Source: Syntrophomonas sp.
GTDB taxonomy: Bacteria > Bacillota > Syntrophomonadia > Syntrophomonadales > Syntrophomonadaceae
Assembly (NCBI GenBank): GCA_028709355.1
Contig: JAQVXF010000010.1
Location: 1-14,656, forward strand
DNA: 14,656 bases
Direction: 5' to 3'
Numbering within the stretch: position 1 is the first letter of the stretch; every line of letters starts with the position of its first letter. Below, one piece after another: positions 5,579-12,119 of this stretch. Below the pieces are notes generated by a model that searched no databases, was not told where the DNA came from, and saw nothing but the letters and a program-made list of their open reading frames with translations. The translations under genes and the position numbers were made by a program.

Positions 5579-6844
5579 CTAATAGAGAGGATACTTATTA
5601 CAGAGCAGGTCCACCATAGCCCTGGCTTCAGTTATCTTGGCATCCGATTCTGGATTGTCCATGGCCAAGGCTATTGCTCGGGCGATTTCCACCATGTCCT
5701 CGCTGCCCAGTCCGCGACTGGTGACAGCCGGGGTGCCAATGCGAATCCCACTAGTAATAGTTGGTTTCTCAGGATCAAAGGGGATGCCATTCTTGTTCAC
5801 AGTTATATTGATCGATTCCAGAACCGCCTCAGCCTGTTTGCCATTCAATCCTTTGGGCCGCACGTCGACCAGCATCAGATGATTATCAGTGCCCCCGGAA
5901 ACCAACCGCAAACCATTCTCTACCAGTTCAGCAGCTAGTGCTTTGGCATTCTCCACTATCTGTTGCTGATATTCAATAAATCCTGGTTGCAGCGCTTCAT
6001 GGAAACAGACTGCTTTGGCAGCGATGATGTGCATAAGCGGCCCACCCTGTATGCCCGGGAAGACTGCCTTATCAATCTTGGCGGCCCATTCCTGGGAGCA
6101 GAGTATCAATCCACCCCGTGGTCCCCGCAGGGTCTTATGGGTGGTGGTAGTAACGAAGTGGGCATAGGGGATGGGGCTGGGATGCAATCCTCCAACTACT
6201 AAGCCAGCAATATGAGCCATGTCCACCATCAGCATGGCCCCCACTTCATCAGCTATTTCCCTGAATTTCTTGAAGTCGATAATTCGAGGGTAGGCACTGG
6301 CACCCGCCACGATAAGCCTTGGCTTGGTTTCCCGGGCGATTACCTGCAGTGCATCGTAGTCGATCACCTCGGTCGCTGGGTCGACCCCATATTCGAAGAA
6401 ATGGAAGTACTTTCCCGAGATATTGACTTTGCTGCCATGGGTTAGATGGCCGCCATGACTGAGATTCATTCCTAAAACTGCATCCCCCGGCTGCAAGGCG
6501 GCGAAATAGACAGCCGTATTCGCCTGCGCTCCGGAATGAGGCTGCACATTGGCGTGTTCAGCTCCGAACAACGCCTTGGCTCTAGCGATCGCCAGGGCTT
6601 CGGCCACGTCTACATGTTCACAGCCACCATAGTATCGTTTGCCGGGGTAGCCCTCTGCATACTTGTTTGTCAATACCGAGCCCTGGGTTGCCATAACCGC
6701 GCGGGACACGAAATTCTCGGAAGCGATCAGTTCGAGTTTGCGGCTCTGCCGCCATTCCTCGTTAATGATAACATCCGCAATTTCCGGATCTACTGGCCGC
6801 ACATATTTCTCAATATAATCCAAGTTCCGAACCCTTCTCTCCAT
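5579..6844 (-). CDS. glyA: Serine hydroxymethyltransferase
   Basis: PLP-dependent enzyme that interconverts serine and glycine with tetrahydrofolate, supplying 5,10-methylene-THF for purine and dTMP synthesis. Visible motifs: LELIASENFVS at 37-47, TNKYAEGYPGKRYYGG at 59-74, the MLMVDMAHIAGL strand near 204-215, and the PLP lysine K237 in TTTTHKTLRGPRGG. Length 421 is normal. The start is uncertain: the ATG at 6844 overlaps rpiB by 35 nt and has only a weak GGA upstream, while a TTG at 6823 (protein then begins DYIEKYV after the initiator) has AGAAGGG 8 nt before it and matches the usual SHMT beginning better. The difference is seven residues. It is followed 15 nt later by comEB. Confidence 0.98.
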   Translation of the reverse strand: MERRVRNLDYIEKYVRPVDPEIADVIINEEWRQSRKLELIASENFVSRAVMATQGSVLTNKYAEGYPGKRYYGGCEHVDVAEALAIARAKALFGAEHANVQPHSGAQANTAVYFAALQPGDAVLGMNLSHGGHLTHGSKVNISGKYFHFFEYGVDPATEVIDYDALQVIARETKPRLIVAGASAYPRIIDFKKFREIADEVGAMLMVDMAHIAGLVVGGLHPSPIPYAHFVTTTTHKTLRGPRGGLILCSQEWAAKIDKAVFPGIQGGPLMHIIAAKAVCFHEALQPGFIEYQQQIVENAKALAAELVENGLRLVSGGTDNHLMLVDVRPKGLNGKQAEAVLESINITVNKNGIPFDPEKPTITSGIRIGTPAVTSRGLGSEDMVEIARAIALAMDNPESDAKITEARAMVDLLCNKYPLY

Positions 6845-7280
6845 CTTTATTTTCCAAGGCGGTAATTTTTTCTACCCGCCGCTGGTGTCTTCCCGCGGCA
6901 AAACCGGTCGTTAGAAAAGTCTTGACGATTTCCTCGGCTAAACCGGCTCCGGTTATTCGAGCCCCTATAACCACGATATTGGCATCATTATGCTCTCTGG
7001 CCATACGGGCGGTAAAAGCTTCATGACAGAGGGCTGCCCGAATTCCCTTGATCTTGTTGGCCGCTATCGAAATTCCGATCCCCGTCCCACAAACAAGTAT
7101 TCCCGGAATTTTTTTGCTCAGCACCTGGCCGGCAACAGTTTCAGCAATATCCGGGTAGTCGCACGATGCTTCCGTGTATGTGCCGCAATCCAGCATAGTA
7201 TGGCCCTCCACGGCCAGGCATACGATCAGCTCCTTCTTTAGTTGTAAACCGGCATGATCACTACCAATAGCTACCTCCAA
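6810..7280 (-). CDS. rpiB: Ribose-5-phosphate isomerase B (RpiB/LacA/LacB family)
   Basis: Cytosolic enzyme interconverting ribose 5-phosphate and ribulose 5-phosphate in the pentose phosphate pathway. The 156-residue product shows GSDHAG at 6-11, CDYPDIAE at 40-47, the active-site Cys64 in VCGTGIGIS, and H97 in REHNDAN; C-terminal RHQRRVEKI is also typical. The start is TTG at 7280: it is the only start codon after an in-frame stop, and GGGGTGA (overlapping the ywlE stop) lies 6 nt upstream. It follows ywlE by 6 nt. Its 3' end overlaps the start of glyA, so the final residues (GSELGLY) are likely a lineage-specific tail. A GGCGG/CCGCC hairpin (6858-6880) lies in its 3' coding part. Confidence 0.96.
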   Translation of the reverse strand: MEVAIGSDHAGLQLKKELIVCLAVEGHTMLDCGTYTEASCDYPDIAETVAGQVLSKKIPGILVCGTGIGISIAANKIKGIRAALCHEAFTARMAREHNDANIVVIGARITGAGLAEEIVKTFLTTGFAAGRHQRRVEKITALENKDGEKGSELGLY

Positions 7281-7286
7281 AAGACC

Positions 7287-7763
7287 TCACCCCATTTTAG
7301 ATTCTATTATTTTATTTAATAGCCCGTCCACCATAATCTTGAGCTGATCCCGGCAAGCCCGGTAAGCTGCAATTCCTCTTCCGTATGGGTCCAAAACCTC
7401 TTCCTCTGGATTGCCGGCAAATTCACCGATTGTATAGGTTTGCTCGGCTTTATGAGGATATTGGACTCGCAAATAATCTCGTTGGTCTGAGGTCATAGTC
7501 AGAATAAGATCGGCTTCCGTGACTATGGCCTTGTGCAGTGAAACCGCCCGGTGTTCTTCCAAACCAACCGCCTCTTCCGCCAATACCTGGATAGCTTCCG
7601 GCGAAGCCCGATTTCCCTCCCGAGCACACAATCCCGCCGATATCGCTCGGCATCTTCCTCCTAGGGGTGGACCCACCGCCCGCTCCGCCTGCCGCCTGAA
7701 GAGGACTTGCGCCATGGGACTGCGGCAGGTGTTCCCTGAACAGACAAAAAGAATAGTAACCAG
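7287..7763 (-). CDS. ywlE: Low-molecular-weight phosphatase, probable protein-arginine phosphatase (CTG start proposed)
   Basis: The LMW-PTP fold uses a P-loop cysteine to remove phosphate from protein residues. In frame, upstream of the first ATG (7715), the sequence reads VTILFVCSGNTCRSP, the complete catalytic loop, with nucleophile C8 and R14 under the start proposed here. No ATG, GTG or TTG exists between an in-frame TGA and this motif, but a CTG at 7763 lies 6 nt after GGGAGGAG (7770-7777) and gives the expected N-terminus. The product is then 158 aa. The general-acid loop DPYG is at 125-128. Thr12 in the loop is the residue that in Bacillus YwlE confers phospho-arginine specificity, so an arginine phosphatase is likely. 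The partner kinase McsB is not in this window. The ATG at 7715 would give a 142-aa product lacking the active-site loop. Confidence 0.88.
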   Translation of the reverse strand: MVTILFVCSGNTCRSPMAQVLFRRQAERAVGPPLGGRCRAISAGLCAREGNRASPEAIQVLAEEAVGLEEHRAVSLHKAIVTEADLILTMTSDQRDYLRVQYPHKAEQTYTIGEFAGNPEEEVLDPYGRGIAAYRACRDQLKIMVDGLLNKIIESKMG

Positions 7764-7812
7764 TCCAAGCTCCTCCCATCTACCTATTGTTCATGACCAA
7801 TGCAGGGTTCTC

Positions 7813-8826
7813 CTATTCTCTATCCGAACTGACCCGGTACCCCTGTTGATCGGAGGCCGCCCGGTGCAGGCGATCCAACCAAGCCTCTCCTATTTGCGCC
7901 GGTTCGAAAGGCGCAAATAAAAGCATTTCTATGCCCGCCGCTTCAGCTTCCCGAATAATACTGTATAATCCGTTACCCTGCCCTGCTACATCAAGAACAA
8001 AGCAACGCTCGGCCAGGCTCGGGTCCTGATCAATTGGGGGAAGGGTGTATACAATCCCGATGTTCTTGCCGCCGGTTGAAGACTCCACTAACCGCTCCTG
8101 GAAATCAGCGTCATCATTGCAGAGTACAATCCGAACTGTGGAATCATAGCCAAAATCGGATTGTCCTGATTCCACTTCTATTCTACACCCCAGGCATCTC
8201 TCGATCTTTTCAACCCTAGTCCCCCCTAGCCTCAGAATCCGATAATGGTCACCCGTCAAATCAATCAAGGTTGACTCCAGTCCGGCTCCAGTTTCCCCTG
8301 CATCAAGTACCGCCGCAATCATCCCATCCATATCCTGGCGAACATGCTGGGCGCTGGTGGGGCTGGGCCGTCCAAATCGATTGGCGCTGGGCGCAGCCAA
8401 CGGACCAGCGGTATTGATGAGCGCCAGAGCAACTGGGTGCGCCGGCATCCGCAAGCCTATCCCCTTCTGCCCTCCCCGCACCACTTCTGGGACTGAATCC
8501 CTTGCCGGCAATATTATCGATAGCGGTCCGGGCCAGAACCAATCCATGAGTCGCTGGGCTGCCGGACTTATTTCCGTCACCAGCTGCTTCACCTGCTTGA
8601 GATTGCTTATATGGATCAATAGGGGCTGGTTAGATGGGCGTCCCTTGACCATGAATATCTTCCTTACCGCATCTGGCTGAAATGCATCTGCGCCCAGCCC
8701 GTAGACTGTTTCGGTAGGGAAGGCTACCAACTCCCCTGCCTTGATAAGAGTTGCTGCCCTATTTATCATTTCCGGCTGCGGCTGCCGGGGATCTATTTGC
8801 AGATACTGGGTAGGCATTCTCTTCAT
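7813..8826 (-). CDS. sua5: Threonylcarbamoyl-AMP synthase, Sua5 type
   Basis: Makes threonylcarbamoyl-AMP from Thr, bicarbonate and ATP, the first step of the tRNA t6A37 modification. The 337-residue protein has the YrdC domain (about 15-200) with ETVYGLG (39-45), KGRP (61-64) with the KxR pair, and PSANRFGRPSPT (146-157) with SxN, followed by a C-terminal Sua5 domain (about 230-337) absent from short TsaC proteins. The linker motif usually seen between them (SPGMKYxHYAP-like) is not recognisable here; the stretch around 220-231 is degenerate. The ATG at 8826 overlaps the prmC stop in an ATGA arrangement. The Bacillus equivalent is YwlC, also near prfA and prmC. The stop lies 49 nt before the ywlE start. 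Confidence 0.95.
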   Translation of the reverse strand: MKRMPTQYLQIDPRQPQPEMINRAATLIKAGELVAFPTETVYGLGADAFQPDAVRKIFMVKGRPSNQPLLIHISNLKQVKQLVTEISPAAQRLMDWFWPGPLSIILPARDSVPEVVRGGQKGIGLRMPAHPVALALINTAGPLAAPSANRFGRPSPTSAQHVRQDMDGMIAAVLDAGETGAGLESTLIDLTGDHYRILRLGGTRVEKIERCLGCRIEVESGQSDFGYDSTVRIVLCNDDADFQERLVESSTGGKNIGIVYTLPPIDQDPSLAERCFVLDVAGQGNGLYSIIREAEAAGIEMLLFAPFEPAQIGEAWLDRLHRAASDQQGYRVSSDRE

Positions 8827-9671
8827 GGTTTTCGACCTTTGATTACCCGACTGCGGTTGCTCCAGTCAGGCACTATCTCAACTTCGCTAAAATCTTTGGC
8901 CAAATCCCGGGCTAGCTCGTCCTGGCTGGGATCAATCTCCAAGAGCAGATGCCCCCCCGGGCGCAGTGCCTCCAGAGCTTGCGGCAGAAGTCGACGATAA
9001 ACCTCCAGACCATCGTGACCAGCCACTAAAGCCAATCGCGGCTCATGTCTGCGCACTTCATCTGCAGACTGTTGAAATTGGTTTTCCGTTAGGTAAGGCA
9101 GATTAGCTATGATCATATCCAGGTCTGTTTCATGCACCAATGGTGCCAACAGATCACCGGCACAGAACCTGATATTTACCTGATGTTTATCCGCATTACC
9201 GCAAGCAACCCTTAGCGCCGGCGGGGAAATATCGACCGCGACCACTTCTAATTTTGGTGCATAATAGGCCAAGCTAACCGCAATGGCCCCTGAACCCGTA
9301 CCTATATCACAAATGCGGAGTATATCTCCCTTTTCTATCAAGCCTAAGGCTATCTCTACCAGCACTTCAGTTTCCGGGCGGGGTATGAGGACGTCAGGAC
9401 TGACATCGAAACTAAGCGACATAAACTCCTTCTGCCCCGTGATATAAGCACTGGGTTCCCCCTCGCTTCTCCGTTTAATCAAATCACGGAAAGACTGCCG
9501 CTCGTTGGCATTCACCGGTTTATCATAATTGGCATACAAATAGACCCGGTTCTTTTGCAGGGCATGAGCCAGCAGGATTTCGGCCTCCAGGCGCGCTCCT
9601 TGCATTCCTCTGCCCTCAAAATACCGGGTCGTCCAACTCAGCAAGTCTTTGATTGTCCAATCCGTGCGCAC
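8823..9671 (-). CDS. prmC: Peptide chain release factor N5-glutamine methyltransferase
   Basis: Methylates the glutamine of the GGQ motif in release factors using S-adenosylmethionine. The 282-residue protein has the N-terminal helical substrate-binding domain (1-80), the IPRPETE motif at 96-102, and SAM-binding CDIGTGSGAIA at 121-131. The catalytic tetrad normally written NPPY is NLPY here (190-193): Leu replaces the first Pro while Asn, second Pro and Tyr are kept. Variation at this position exists in the family, so activity is still likely. The start is GTG at 9671, 1 nt after the prfA stop, with AGGTGG 6 nt upstream. Its position directly after prfA, its substrate, is the standard arrangement and suggests coupled expression. 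Confidence 0.96.
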   Translation of the reverse strand: MRTDWTIKDLLSWTTRYFEGRGMQGARLEAEILLAHALQKNRVYLYANYDKPVNANERQSFRDLIKRRSEGEPSAYITGQKEFMSLSFDVSPDVLIPRPETEVLVEIALGLIEKGDILRICDIGTGSGAIAVSLAYYAPKLEVVAVDISPPALRVACGNADKHQVNIRFCAGDLLAPLVHETDLDMIIANLPYLTENQFQQSADEVRRHEPRLALVAGHDGLEVYRRLLPQALEALRPGGHLLLEIDPSQDELARDLAKDFSEVEIVPDWSNRSRVIKGRKP

Positions 9672-9672
9672 G

Positions 9673-10740
9673 TTAATCCACCTGTTTCAATCGTTCCGCC
9701 TGTTCATTAGCCATCAGGGCACCGATCAATTCATCCAACTGCCCTTCCAAGATCTGATTCAGTTTATGCAAGGTAAGGTTGATGCGGTGGTCACTTACCC
9801 TCCCTTGCGGGAAATTATAAGTACGAATCCTCTCGCTGCGGTCACCCGTGCCTACCTGGTTCTTCCGAGCTCCAGCCGTCTCCTGGTTTTTTTCCGCCTC
9901 CAGCACCTCTTTCAAGCGCGAACGCAGTACTCGCAAGGCTTGGGCCTTATTCTTATGTTGGGATTTCTCATCCTGGCAGGTCACTACCAAGCCGGTCGGT
10001 AAATGGGTGATCCGCACTGCCGACTGGGTAGTATTGACACATTGGCCGCCGGGACCACTGGCGCAATATACGTCGATCTTCAGATCGTTTTCATTTATAT
10101 CAACCTCTACCTCCTCAGCCTCGGGCAACACCGCCACTGTGGCCGCCGAGGTGTGGATACGTCCCCCCGATTCGGTCGAGGGGATTCGCTGCACCCGGTG
10201 CACACCACTCTCATATTTTAGTTTGCTGTAGGCTCCCTGCCCATCGACTACAAAAATTAATTCCTTTATGCCCCCGAGTTCAGTGAGATGCGAATCCATG
10301 ATGTCTATTTTCCAGTTTTGTTGTTCCGCATAACGGGAATACATCCTGAACAAGTTGGCCGCAAAGAGGGCTGCCTCCTCGCCGCCAGTACCCGCTCTGA
10401 TTTCCATGATCACGCTTTTCTCATCATTGGGATCAGTCGGCAGCAACAATAACTTCAGGCGCTGCTCGAGCCGTTGCTTCTGGCCGCTCAGATCCTCTAT
10501 CTCCCCTTGCAGCATCTCTTTGAATTCTTCGTCGGGCTCTTCCTTTAACATAGCCCGGGCTTCATCGATGCCTGCCGATGCCTTCTTCAAGTCTCTGTAA
10601 ACCGTAACAATCTCAGTCAAATCAAAGCAGGCCTTGGCATATTTCTGATACTTACTTTGATCCCCAATAATCTCAGGCTCGCTTAACAACTGGTTTAGTT
10701 CTTCGTATTTCGCCTCAAGACTTGCCAACTTCTCCAGCAT
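9673..10740 (-). CDS. prfA: Peptide chain release factor 1
   Basis: RF1 recognises UAA and UAG stop codons and triggers release of the finished peptide on the ribosome. The 355-residue length is normal. The GGQ catalytic motif is at 231-233 in ASGPGGQCVNTTQSAVR. The stop-codon-reading PxT tripeptide is P187-S188-T189 in RIPSTESGGRIHTSA, which marks RF1 rather than RF2 (which has SPF). A charged coiled N-terminal domain covers about 1-100. The ATG at 10740 follows an AGGAGGAG at 9 nt spacing, 34 nt after the DUF1385 gene. Downstream prmC encodes the enzyme that methylates Q233. No anomaly is seen. Confidence 0.99.
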   Translation of the reverse strand: MLEKLASLEAKYEELNQLLSEPEIIGDQSKYQKYAKACFDLTEIVTVYRDLKKASAGIDEARAMLKEEPDEEFKEMLQGEIEDLSGQKQRLEQRLKLLLLPTDPNDEKSVIMEIRAGTGGEEAALFAANLFRMYSRYAEQQNWKIDIMDSHLTELGGIKELIFVVDGQGAYSKLKYESGVHRVQRIPSTESGGRIHTSAATVAVLPEAEEVEVDINENDLKIDVYCASGPGGQCVNTTQSAVRITHLPTGLVVTCQDEKSQHKNKAQALRVLRSRLKEVLEAEKNQETAGARKNQVGTGDRSERIRTYNFPQGRVSDHRINLTLHKLNQILEGQLDELIGALMANEQAERLKQVD

Positions 10741-10774
10741 CTATTTATGCTCCTCCTCGTAGGTTTAACCATAA

Positions 10775-11671
10775 TCAAGCCGGCTGCATTACCGCCTGGC
10801 CCGCCTGTTCTTCCGCCAGGACTTCCCGCAGAGCGGCCAATGCCACTTCCAATTGTTCATCATCCGGTTCCCGCGTGGTCAGTTGCTGCAGCCACAAACC
10901 TGGGGCTATCAAATACCGAGCCCAACCTTGCTGGTAGCATTTACCTGAAAAGCGGATGAATTCGTACCCCAATCCGGCCACAATAGGGAATACCGCTATC
11001 CGAGACCAAACCCTATAGAACAAGGTGCCATCCCCCAACAGTGCAAAGACCAGAATAGAAACCACCATCACCACCAGCAGGAAGCTGGTGCCGCAGCGGG
11101 GGTGCCGAGTACTGTGGCGGCGAGCGTTGGCTATCGTCAGGTCCTCTCCTGCTTCCAAAGCCCAGATAGATTTATGTTCTGCTCCGTGGTACATGAAGAC
11201 CCGTTCGATCTCTTTCATCTTGGAAATTGCATAAACATAGGCAAAGAAAAACGCTATACGGATAATCCCCTCAACCAGATTTTGACCCCATATACCGCCG
11301 ATGTATTGTTTGGTAAAATGCACCACCGCGGTAGGCAGGGCCACAAACAGCAGAATAGCCATCACAAAGGCTACCAGTCCGGTGACCAGGATCTCAGTTA
11401 CACTAAGTTCTTCCTCCTCCTCGGCCATCGACATATTGGCCGATTTGTTGAGCATCCTGATCCCGACCACCATTGATTCGATTAGGGCATAGCTGCCGCG
11501 AATAAACGGCCATTTCAAAATTGGATACCGCTTCCCCAAACTGCTGTTGGCTTCCTTGTCGATCTCGATGCTGCCGTCTGGTTTGCGAACCGCCAACGCG
11601 GTTTCTGCTGGGCCGCGCATCATCACACCTTCGATGACCGCCATCCCTCCGTAGCTGATTTTCTCACTCAT
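10775..11671 (-). CDS. DUF1385 (YqhQ-like) membrane protein
   Basis: A conserved Firmicutes membrane protein of unknown function, 298 residues with the start at the ATG at 11671. That start has GGAGG 5 nt upstream and gives MSEKISYGGMAVIEGVMMRG, the family's N-terminal signature (usually GGQAVMEGVMMRGP). A longer frame from 11734 runs through a transcription terminator and is rejected. Further signatures: YHGAEHK at 161-167 and HPRCGTSF at 190-197. Hydrophobic segments lie near 93-117, 132-150, 196-215 and 226-242. A run of acidic residues (84-88) precedes the first one. Members commonly sit just upstream of prfA, as here, but no biochemical activity is established. The His, Glu and Cys residues of the signatures could bind a metal, which is speculation. 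Confidence 0.92.
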   Translation of the reverse strand: MSEKISYGGMAVIEGVMMRGPAETALAVRKPDGSIEIDKEANSSLGKRYPILKWPFIRGSYALIESMVVGIRMLNKSANMSMAEEEEELSVTEILVTGLVAFVMAILLFVALPTAVVHFTKQYIGGIWGQNLVEGIIRIAFFFAYVYAISKMKEIERVFMYHGAEHKSIWALEAGEDLTIANARRHSTRHPRCGTSFLLVVMVVSILVFALLGDGTLFYRVWSRIAVFPIVAGLGYEFIRFSGKCYQQGWARYLIAPGLWLQQLTTREPDDEQLEVALAALREVLAEEQAGQAVMQPA

Positions 11672-11704
11672 GGAATCCTCCAATTCTGGGGTCTGTAAAA
11701 AGAG

Positions 11705-11731
11705 AAAAAAAGCAGGCGCTACCGTCCTGCC
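11705..11731 (-). terminator. Intrinsic terminator after rpmE
   Basis: On the minus strand GCAGG (11730-11726) and CCTGC (11716-11712) pair; an inner CG/CG pair with one bulged A and a GTAG loop extends the stem to 7 bp. Seven consecutive T follow (11711-11705) and another T-rich stretch comes after. It lies 20 nt downstream of the rpmE stop and 33 nt upstream of the DUF1385 start, leaving little room for a separate promoter between them. Confidence 0.85.
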
Positions 11732-11751
11732 CAATAAATATATTTCCTAGG

Positions 11752-11955
11752 TTATTTTAAACCATACTTCTTCTTGAATTTCTCAACCCTGCCCGCCGTA
11801 TCCACGATTCTCAACTTGTCACCGGTATAGAAGGGGTGACATTTGGAGCAGATCTCGACCTTAATGTTCTCTTTTGTTGAACCAATCTCAACCTCACTAC
11901 CACATGCACATCTGGCCACACTTTTGAAGTACTGGGGATGTATTTTCTCTTTCAT
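11752..11955 (-). CDS. rpmE: 50S ribosomal protein L31, zinc-binding type
   Basis: L31 bridges the large and small ribosomal subunits. The 67-residue protein begins MKEKIHPQY and carries the four zinc-binding cysteines of the C+ type: the CAC pair near residues 16 and 18 and CSKC near 35-38, followed by HPFYTG and VEKFKKKYG, all typical. Such L31 proteins can be replaced by a zinc-free paralogue under zinc limitation in Bacillus; no such paralogue is in the window. The start is set at the ATG at 11955 with GAGGTGA just upstream; the GTG at 11964 lies inside that ribosome binding site. It appears to be transcribed from its own promoter at about 12033-12061 and ended by the terminator at 11705-11731. 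Confidence 0.98.
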   Translation of the reverse strand: MKEKIHPQYFKSVARCACGSEVEIGSTKENIKVEICSKCHPFYTGDKLRIVDTAGRVEKFKKKYGLK

Positions 11956-11986
11956 CGTTATCACCTCATTTCATATAAATCATTAA

Positions 11987-12008
11987 CAGCGTGCTCCTGG
12001 CACCGCTG
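11987..12008 (-). promoter_or_regulatory. Hairpin in the rpmE leader, candidate L31 autoregulatory element
   Basis: The predicted rpmE 5' leader is about 70 nt. It contains CAGC-G-GTGC, a 5-nt loop, then GCAC-GCTG: an 8-bp stem with a single bulged G, about 30 nt before the start codon. L31 messages in several phyla have protein-binding leaders that allow feedback control, including a described Firmicutes type. I cannot confirm that this stem matches that model. The stem itself is clear. Confidence 0.5.
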
Positions 12009-12032
12009 CACTGACTGCAAACTGCGAGCAAC

Positions 12033-12061
12033 ATTATATCAGTTAAGTTCATAAAAGACAA
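12033..12061 (-). promoter_or_regulatory. Sigma-A-type promoter of rpmE
   Basis: Minus-strand TTGTCT (12061-12056) is separated by exactly 17 nt from a perfect TATAAT (12038-12033), preceded by TGA, giving a partial extended -10. Transcription should start near 12026, about 70 nt before the rpmE start. This is the best promoter match in the window. Confidence 0.8.
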
Positions 12062-12119
12062 GGAATTGTGGCTCGAATCCTGATCTTAGGTATCGGACCC
12101 CGCTACTCACTCCAAGCAA

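Noticed and set aside
6858..6880. GGCGG/CCGCC hairpin with an A/T-rich loop near the end of rpiB
   Set aside because: It lies within coding sequence and lacks a following U-run, so there is no good case for a terminator.
7450..7779. 109-codon minus-strand frame overlapping ywlE, and the idea of a frameshift between them
   Set aside because: The ywlE frame keeps family-like sequence (VTILFVC) upstream of the T-run, so no frameshift is needed; the other frame has no family resemblance.
11672..11734. N-terminal extension of the DUF1385 protein
   Set aside because: It would be translated from the terminator hairpin and T-run; the start at 11671 has a good ribosome binding site and matches the family N-terminus.
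12068..12110. Plus-strand GGCTCGAATCC resembling a tRNA T-arm in the yhaM-rpmE gap
   Set aside because: No matching T-stem, acceptor stem or anticodon arm could be formed around it.
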